A stretch of 64,000 nt of DNA from Sva-07 sp963715285 (lineage in GTDB: Bacteria > Actinomycetota > Acidimicrobiia > Acidimicrobiales > Ilumatobacteraceae). Shown piece after piece: positions 59,684 to 64,000 of this stretch. The notes under the pieces are model-generated. The model had not been told where the DNA came from. It saw only the letters and a list, made by a program, of their open reading frames with translations, and made no database searches. The position numbers and the translations under genes are program-made. The DNA is taken from contig CAVQRU010000043.1 in the NCBI GenBank assembly GCA_963715285.1, positions 248,001 through 312,000 on the forward strand. Direction: 5' to 3'. Each line of letters begins with the position of its first letter. The first letter of the stretch is position 1.

Positions 59684-61143
59684 AGCTGGGTGAATCCTGT
59701 GCGCCGTCCGGCGGGACCCAGGTCGACGTCGTCGTCGCCGGGACCGGTGGCGGCAGCGAGCGAGAGACGGTTGTCGATGTCGAGGACGACGCTGGCGCCG
59801 TCGGGGCTGAGACCGGCGAGTCGTCCGAGGGTGTCGACGGTCGACACGGCCTCGGGCGATGCGACTTGATAGCCGTCGGCAACCGGCGAGGCGACCGTGC
59901 AGCCGTCGGCGGTCACCGACAGCGGCGCCAGGGCGTCGACCTCGTTGACGATCGAGCCGTCCGCGAGGGTCACGATCGACACCTGCCCGCCACCGTCGGG
60001 GTCCGATCCGTCGGACAGGACCACGCACGTCGAGCCCGCCGTGGAGCGGTCTCCCGGGAGCGGCCGCTGTTGTGGGTAGGTGCCGACGACCGAGCCGTCG
60101 GTGTCGATGATCGCCGACCCGTCGGCGCCCGAGACGATCAGTCGATCGCCGCTCGTGCTGACGACGCCGAACTGCACCGCGCCGATGTCGAGCTGCCCGA
60201 TCGATTCGGTGTCGCCCGACGACGTCGACATCGACACGACCTCACCGTCGACGGTGACCAGTTGGACGGTGTCGTCGCCGATCAGGGCCGCCCGCACCGA
60301 CGACGTCGAACCGGAGGAAATCGATGCTCCGTCGTGGTCGAACACGTCCACCGCTGCGTTCGCACCCACGTTCTGTGCCGTGACGACCACGTCGTCGTCG
60401 ATCGCGAGGGCGAGGCCGCGGAAGTACGACGGCTCGTCGCGATCGAACGACAACAACACGCTCTGGAAGTTGCCGGAGTCGGTCACCAGCATGGACCGAC
60501 CTGACGGGACACTGAGCGAATCAGCCCACTCGTAGCGGGTTCCGGCGATCGGGGCGACGTCATCGGTGTCGATCACGTCACCGGTCGGCCCGTGCACGAG
60601 GAGGCCGCGAGCGCCGGACGTGGCGGCAGCGATCATCGTGAGCGCGCTCCCCGACGGCCACGAAACAGCGTCGGCCTCGATGGCGACCTGGGTCGACGAC
60701 TCGTCGGCCAGGTCGACGATGCTCGTCTCGGTGGCCGAGACGACCAGTGCGTTCGCATCGACCACACCAGCGTCGAGGATCGATCGGGTGCCGGTGTCGA
60801 TGCGGCCCGTCTCCTCGCCGGCATCGTTCTCCACCGTGACGCGGCCCGTCCGCTCGTCGACGATCACGATCCGGTTCCACTCGGCATCGATGGCACCCGG
60901 TGCGGTGTCGCTGGCGGTGCCGTTGACGAGCGAATTCACCACGAAGGCGGCGGCGACGAACACTGCCACCACGCCACCGACCACGACGAGCCGCCGGATC
61001 CAGAAGTTCGGGTGCCGGCCAGCGGCGCGTGAGGCTCGTCCGTCGTCCGCGTGGCTCTCCGAGCCGGAGTGGGTGTCGACATGGGAGGGCGCGTCGGACA
61101 CGCGGTCGGCCTCGTCGTCGAACGGAGTCGGTGGCGAGGGCAT
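59680..61143 (-). CDS. membrane-anchored beta-propeller-like protein
   Basis: 487 residues. A cytoplasmic Asp/Ser-rich N-terminus (about 45 residues) and one membrane helix (IRRLVVVGGVVAVFVAAAFV) are followed by an extracellular region of repeated beta-strand blades with V-x-D and SGG/DGS turns (RIVIVDERTGRVTVENDAGE, LIVSGADGSAIIDTDGSVVG), as in WD40/PQQ-like propellers. No catalytic motif is seen. ATG 61143 follows TACGAT (minus strand) by 8 nt, back to back with the promoter of the zinc-ribbon gene. Confidence 0.7.
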   Translation of the reverse strand: MPSPPTPFDDEADRVSDAPSHVDTHSGSESHADDGRASRAAGRHPNFWIRRLVVVGGVVAVFVAAAFVVNSLVNGTASDTAPGAIDAEWNRIVIVDERTGRVTVENDAGEETGRIDTGTRSILDAGVVDANALVVSATETSIVDLADESSTQVAIEADAVSWPSGSALTMIAAATSGARGLLVHGPTGDVIDTDDVAPIAGTRYEWADSLSVPSGRSMLVTDSGNFQSVLLSFDRDEPSYFRGLALAIDDDVVVTAQNVGANAAVDVFDHDGASISSGSTSSVRAALIGDDTVQLVTVDGEVVSMSTSSGDTESIGQLDIGAVQFGVVSTSGDRLIVSGADGSAIIDTDGSVVGTYPQQRPLPGDRSTAGSTCVVLSDGSDPDGGGQVSIVTLADGSIVNEVDALAPLSVTADGCTVASPVADGYQVASPEAVSTVDTLGRLAGLSPDGASVVLDIDNRLSLAAATGPGDDDVDLGPAGRRTGFTQL

Positions 61144-61178
61144 CGAGGAGGATCGTAGGCGCACTAGCGTCGAGCCGC
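61144..61178. promoter_or_regulatory. 35-bp divergent leaderless promoter pair
   Basis: Only 35 bp separate the two start codons. The minus-strand -10 (TACGAT, plus positions 61152-61157) and plus-strand -10 (TAGCGT, 61165-61170) are 7 bp apart, so each -35 region would lie inside the other gene. Confidence 0.5.
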
Positions 61179-61358
61179 ATGGAGTTCGCCTGCCCCCGAT
61201 GCCAGTCCACCGTGGTCGACGACTTCTATGGGCCGTGCGAGACGTGCCGGACGCAGTTGCGTGACGCGTTCCGCTCCGAGGGCCGCGTGGTCGACGTCGC
61301 CGAGTACGAGCCGAAGATGAACGTCACCCCGAACGCCGTGGCCCTCAAGGACGACTGA
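61179..61358 (+). CDS. small zinc-ribbon protein (59 aa)
   Basis: Begins MEFACPRCQSTVVDDFYGPC followed by ETCRTQL: two Cys-x2-Cys knuckles form a rubredoxin-like zinc ribbon. The remainder (VVDVAEYEPKMNVTPNAVAL) has no known motif. TAGCGT ends 8 nt before the ATG, with no Shine-Dalgarno. The function is unknown; the size suits an adapter or regulatory protein. Confidence 0.75.
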   Translation: MEFACPRCQSTVVDDFYGPCETCRTQLRDAFRSEGRVVDVAEYEPKMNVTPNAVALKDD

Positions 61359-61459
61359 CCCCCACCCAGGTCGACCAATTCTGTTTGCGTCGAACTCTCG
61401 GTGGGACGGACCACCCTGACCTCGACACGAACGGTGCATTCGGGGGCAGGACGGTGTGT

Positions 61460-62731
61460 TCAGTCGGTGGAGGTGGGGAGTCCTCCGCCGGGGCGGAACT
61501 CGGACTGGGTCGCCTCCTTGGCGGCGGCGGCCTGCGCGGCCCGCTCCATCGTGGTCTGCAGCGCCGCCGCCGCGCGCTCGTTCGCGAGGATCTTGCTGAC
61601 GACCGCCTTGCCGGCGCCGGACATCAGCTCGACCTGGTGACGGTTGAGGTACTCCTGCGATTCGCGTAGCCCGGCGGTGTAGCCGTTGAGCTCCGGGATC
61701 ACGTAGCGGGCGAGGAGGTCCCAGGACCGCAGCGTCGCCTCGCGGTTCGCCCAGTCGTGAGCGAACCCGAGCACCACACCGAACCCGCCGGTGATCTCCT
61801 GGAGGTGGCGGATGGCAGCCACGAGATCGTCGGGGGTGCCGATCACCGCGGCGCCCGCACCGGATGCACCGCCGCCCGTGGTCTGCTCGAGGAGTTCCCA
61901 CTTGTCGTCGACGTGCGTGGCGTTCGGTCGGCCCAGGGTCCACACGTTGTACTCGTTGTGCCAACGGTGCAGTCCGTCGACCGCCTCGTTGCGTGCCTGC
62001 TCCCGACTCTCGGCGAGGTGGAACGCCATCATCACCCGCCAGTTCCTGCGGTCGACCGTCTGGCCGTGCTCGGCCGCGGCTTCCTCGGCGAAGCTCCACT
62101 GCGTCGGCAACGCCTGGATGCCCTCGGTGGAGTTCGAGGCGATCGACAACACACCCATCCCGTACTTGCCCGCCAACGTCATCCCCGACGGCGAGATCGA
62201 CGAGGCGGTGACCATCGGGAGGTGCTCCTGCACCGGCAGGAGTTGCAGCCGGGCGTCGTTGAGGGTGAACCAGTCGCACTCGTAGCTGAACCGGTCCTCG
62301 CCGCGCAGCAGGCGGGTGATGACCGCGAGCGCCTCGTCCTGGCGGTCGCGCTGCACCATCGGATCGATCCCGAGCGTGCGCGCATCCGATGGGAGCGCTC
62401 CGGGTCCCGATCCGAACATCGCCCGCCCGCGGCTCATGTGGTCGAGCTGCACGATGCGCTGGGCGACGTTGAACGGGTGGTGGTAGGGCAGGCTGGTGAC
62501 GCCGGTGCCGAGCATGATGTTGTGCGTCCGCTGGGCAGCGCCCGCCAGGAACATCTCCGGCGAGGCGATCATCTCCCATCCCGACGAATGGTGCTCGCCA
62601 CACCAGAACTCGTCGAAACCGAGCCGGTCGAGGTGGGCCGCGAAGTCGAGGTCGCGCTGGAACTGCAGCGTCGGGTGCTCGCCGGTGGGATGGTGCGGGG
62701 CGAGGAAGGTTCCGAAGCGAAGGCGGGGCAT
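61460..62731 (-). CDS. LLM-class flavin-dependent oxidoreductase (limonene-monooxygenase-like)
   Basis: 423 residues. LRFGTFLAPHHPTGEHPTLQ, RLGFDEFWCGEHHSSGWEMI, LGTGVTSLPYHHPFNVAQRI and GRAMFGSGPGALPSDARTLG are the luciferase-like monooxygenase features; the long C-terminal part and EHHSSGWE resemble FMN-dependent monooxygenases of the limonene 1,2-monooxygenase group. It probably requires a flavin reductase, which is not nearby. ATG 62731 is preferred since TACCAT (minus strand) ends 7 nt before it. Confidence 0.82.
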   Translation of the reverse strand: MPRLRFGTFLAPHHPTGEHPTLQFQRDLDFAAHLDRLGFDEFWCGEHHSSGWEMIASPEMFLAGAAQRTHNIMLGTGVTSLPYHHPFNVAQRIVQLDHMSRGRAMFGSGPGALPSDARTLGIDPMVQRDRQDEALAVITRLLRGEDRFSYECDWFTLNDARLQLLPVQEHLPMVTASSISPSGMTLAGKYGMGVLSIASNSTEGIQALPTQWSFAEEAAAEHGQTVDRRNWRVMMAFHLAESREQARNEAVDGLHRWHNEYNVWTLGRPNATHVDDKWELLEQTTGGGASGAGAAVIGTPDDLVAAIRHLQEITGGFGVVLGFAHDWANREATLRSWDLLARYVIPELNGYTAGLRESQEYLNRHQVELMSGAGKAVVSKILANERAAAALQTTMERAAQAAAAKEATQSEFRPGGGLPTSTD

Positions 62732-62800
62732 CCGGTCGATGGTACGGATCTCCGAAATGCAGGCTCTCACCGGACCCGGCGCCTGCCAGGATGCACGATC

Positions 62801-63697
62801 GTGGCCAGCGTGACACTCCGCCCAGCGACCGTGGACGACGTCGCGGCGATCTCGACGGTGACCGACGCGCAGGACACGAGTTGGTGGGGCTCACCGGACG
62901 GTGACATCGACGACACCCGCCACGAACTCGACCAAGTGGTGAGCCTGATGGGTTCGCTCGAGATCGCATCCCGCGTGGCGGTCGTCGACGGCGCCGTGGT
63001 CGGGTTTGCACTCCTGAGCGGTCACGGCCACACGTCGACGGCGATCGACCCGTCGGCACCGCTCGCTCACGAGGCGCGAGCAGCGCTCTTCCGATGGCTC
63101 GTCGAAGCCGGCGCGGGCGAGATCGAGGCACCCGCTCAGGACCTCGATCGGCTGGCGGCCATCGCAGCGGTCGGGTTCGTGCCGCGGCGGTCGAGCTTCG
63201 AACTCGAACGTCCGGGTGACATCGCTGATCTCGAACCGGCGGTGTGGCCCGGTGGGACCGCTCCGGTCCCGTTCAGGAAGGGCATCGACGACGAAGAGGT
63301 CCACGAGATGATCTATTCGGTGTGGCTCGACGTCGAGGGCCACACGCTGCGGCCGCTCGCCGAATGGCGGGAACGGTTGCTCGGCGGCCCGTGGTTCGAG
63401 CAGGACCTCGTGGTGCTCGCCCGACGGGACAACGGCATCGGCCCCGTGGCCGGGGTGGCGCTCGGCCGTCGATTCGGGGCCGATGCCGGTTGGGTCTCGC
63501 AACTCGCGGTCGGCCGCCCGGACCGTGGGCTCGGGTTGGGCAGAGCGATCCTGGTCGAGGCATGCCACCGCCTGGGACGGACGGGGGTGGGTGTGATCGG
63601 TCTGGGCGTCGAAGCCGAGAACGAGCGTGCCCTCGGCGTGTATCGGAGCGTCGGATTCGACGTCGCGAGAGAGTGGGTGCACTGCGAGGCCGGGTGA
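62801..63697 (+). CDS. tandem GNAT acetyltransferase
   Basis: 298 residues with two GNAT-like halves. The N-terminal half (VTLRPATVDDVAAISTVTDA, VAVVDGAVVGFALLSG) is degenerate. The C-terminal half is complete: GWVSQLAVGRPDRGLGLGRA is the acetyl-CoA loop and GLGVEAENERALGVYRSVGF is motif B. The layout resembles MshD-type double acetyltransferases, but the match is by architecture only. GTG 62801 follows CAGGAT by 8 nt; it is divergent from the LLM gene. Confidence 0.75.
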   Translation: MASVTLRPATVDDVAAISTVTDAQDTSWWGSPDGDIDDTRHELDQVVSLMGSLEIASRVAVVDGAVVGFALLSGHGHTSTAIDPSAPLAHEARAALFRWLVEAGAGEIEAPAQDLDRLAAIAAVGFVPRRSSFELERPGDIADLEPAVWPGGTAPVPFRKGIDDEEVHEMIYSVWLDVEGHTLRPLAEWRERLLGGPWFEQDLVVLARRDNGIGPVAGVALGRRFGADAGWVSQLAVGRPDRGLGLGRAILVEACHRLGRTGVGVIGLGVEAENERALGVYRSVGFDVAREWVHCEAG

Positions 63698-63737
63698 CCG
63701 GTATCGTGTTCGGGTTCCCTTCGCGGGACCCCCGAGA

Positions 63738-63814
63738 GGGGACGTAGCTCAGTTGGCTAGAGCACCTGCTTTGCAAGCAGGGGGTCGTGGGTTCGATTCC
63801 CATCGTCTCCACCA
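63738..63814 (+). tRNA. tRNA-Ala (TGC)
   Basis: Acceptor GGGGACG pairs with CGTCTCC including the G3:U70 wobble that identifies tRNA-Ala; D region AGCTCAGTTGGCTAGAGC; anticodon stem CCTGC/GCAGG around TTTGCAA (anticodon TGC); T loop TTCGATT. The gene encodes its ACCA end, unlike tRNA-Ile in this window. The integrase-like gene begins 100 bp downstream, so its 3' half may be an attachment site. Confidence 0.97.
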
Positions 63815-63914
63815 GGTCTGACCAGGCGTGATAGCCTGATCGGCACTCCGGTGAAACATCGAAGTATCAGCGATGTATCAACCAATCGGACGCCGATCAG
63901 CACGGGGGTGCGTC
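63815..63914 (+). promoter_or_regulatory. integrase upstream region with direct and inverted repeats
   Basis: CTGATCGGC (63836) and GCCGATCAG (63892) form a 9-bp inverted pair. Between them GAAGTATCA (63861) and GATGTATCA (63872) repeat with an 11-bp period. These could be regulator or integrase arm-type sites at the element edge. Confidence 0.4.
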
Positions 63915-64000
63915 ATGGCGTGGAAAGCGACAGGTCGACCGACGGTCCGTAAACAGCGCGACAAGTGGGTCGTGCGTGTCGACGGCATCGACACCGCCAC
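63915..64000 (+). CDS. integrase-like protein, N-terminal fragment cut by the window end
   Basis: Only 28 codons are visible: MAWKATGRPTVRKQRDKWVV and then RVDGIDTAT. The basic start and K-W-V-V-R-V-D-G are typical of the arm-type DNA-binding N-terminus of actinobacterial tyrosine site-specific integrases. The location just after a tRNA gene, pointing away from it, strengthens this reading. The catalytic domain is outside the window. Confidence 0.6.
   Translation, partial: MAWKATGRPTVRKQRDKWVVRVDGIDTA

Noticed and set aside
61757..62800. Long upstream extension of the tandem GNAT frame
   Set aside because: This part is antisense to the LLM oxidoreductase; GNAT homology begins only at about 62810.

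Overview
The window is a chromosomal origin region from a high-GC actinobacterium, probably class Acidimicrobiia (Ilumatobacter-like; this placement is an inference). Supporting features are the colinear block cca–DUF6049–kinase–ECF sigma–anti-sigma–trxB–trxA–cwlM-like / parB–parA–rsmG–jag–yidC–yidD–rnpA–rpmH–dnaA–dnaN–recF–dciA–gyrB–gyrA–DUF3566–tRNA-Ile, which matches the mycobacterial oriC neighbourhood gene for gene except that no murJ lies between DUF6049 and the sigma factor. Other actinobacterial markers are mycothione reductase, DUF5318, F420/LLM-type oxidoreductases, DnaA boxes of the form TTGTCCACA, and many leaderless genes.

Layout. 1-3.3 kb: a ferritin-like diiron protein under a perfect palindrome, a class V aminotransferase, and a divergent D-threonine aldolase-like enzyme. 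3.4-6.7 kb: dnaB, rplI, rpsR (long acidic tail), ssb and rpsF on the minus strand, with four DnaA-box-like sequences in front of dnaB. 6.8-13 kb: a very large AfsR/SARP-like regulator fused to a STAND NTPase, a membrane span and an extracellular BMP-type ligand-binding domain, with 14-bp tandem repeats upstream; then a secreted zincin-like protein, a DUF192 lipoprotein, DUF5318 and a methyltransferase. 13-17 kb: a PAS-GGDEF-EAL protein and the CCA-adding enzyme. 17-27.3 kb: cell-envelope and redox genes as above. 27.3-43.7 kb: replication and partition core, including two parS sites, DnaA boxes on both sides of dnaA, and a probable oriC between dnaA and dnaN. 43.8-46.9 kb: tRNA-Ile, a small membrane protein, a saccharopine-dehydrogenase-like protein, DUF1003 and an MgtE-N/CBS protein. 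47-63.7 kb: metabolic genes (molybdopterin oxidoreductase, Nudix, mycothione reductase, aminotransferase, aldonolactone oxidase, serine protease, GNATs, two LLM oxidoreductases, N-acyl-D-amino-acid deacylase, mycothiol-dependent-type DinB protein, membrane and Cys-rich proteins). 63.7-64 kb: tRNA-Ala(TGC) followed at once by the start of an integrase-like gene, probably the edge of an integrated element.

Translation signals are notable. At least 18 genes have a TANNNT-like -10 box ending 6-8 nt before the start codon and no Shine-Dalgarno, so they are probably leaderless. Two conserved genes (the ECF sigma factor and the cwlM-like gene) have no ATG/GTG/TTG where the protein must begin and appear to start at ATT and CTG. 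One kinase gene carries an apparent one-base insertion in its glycine-loop codons. Three 3' gene ends carry palindromes built on the core GGGGTC-N-GACCCC that contain the stop codons themselves. I could not run database searches; family names come from motifs, length and gene order read by eye.
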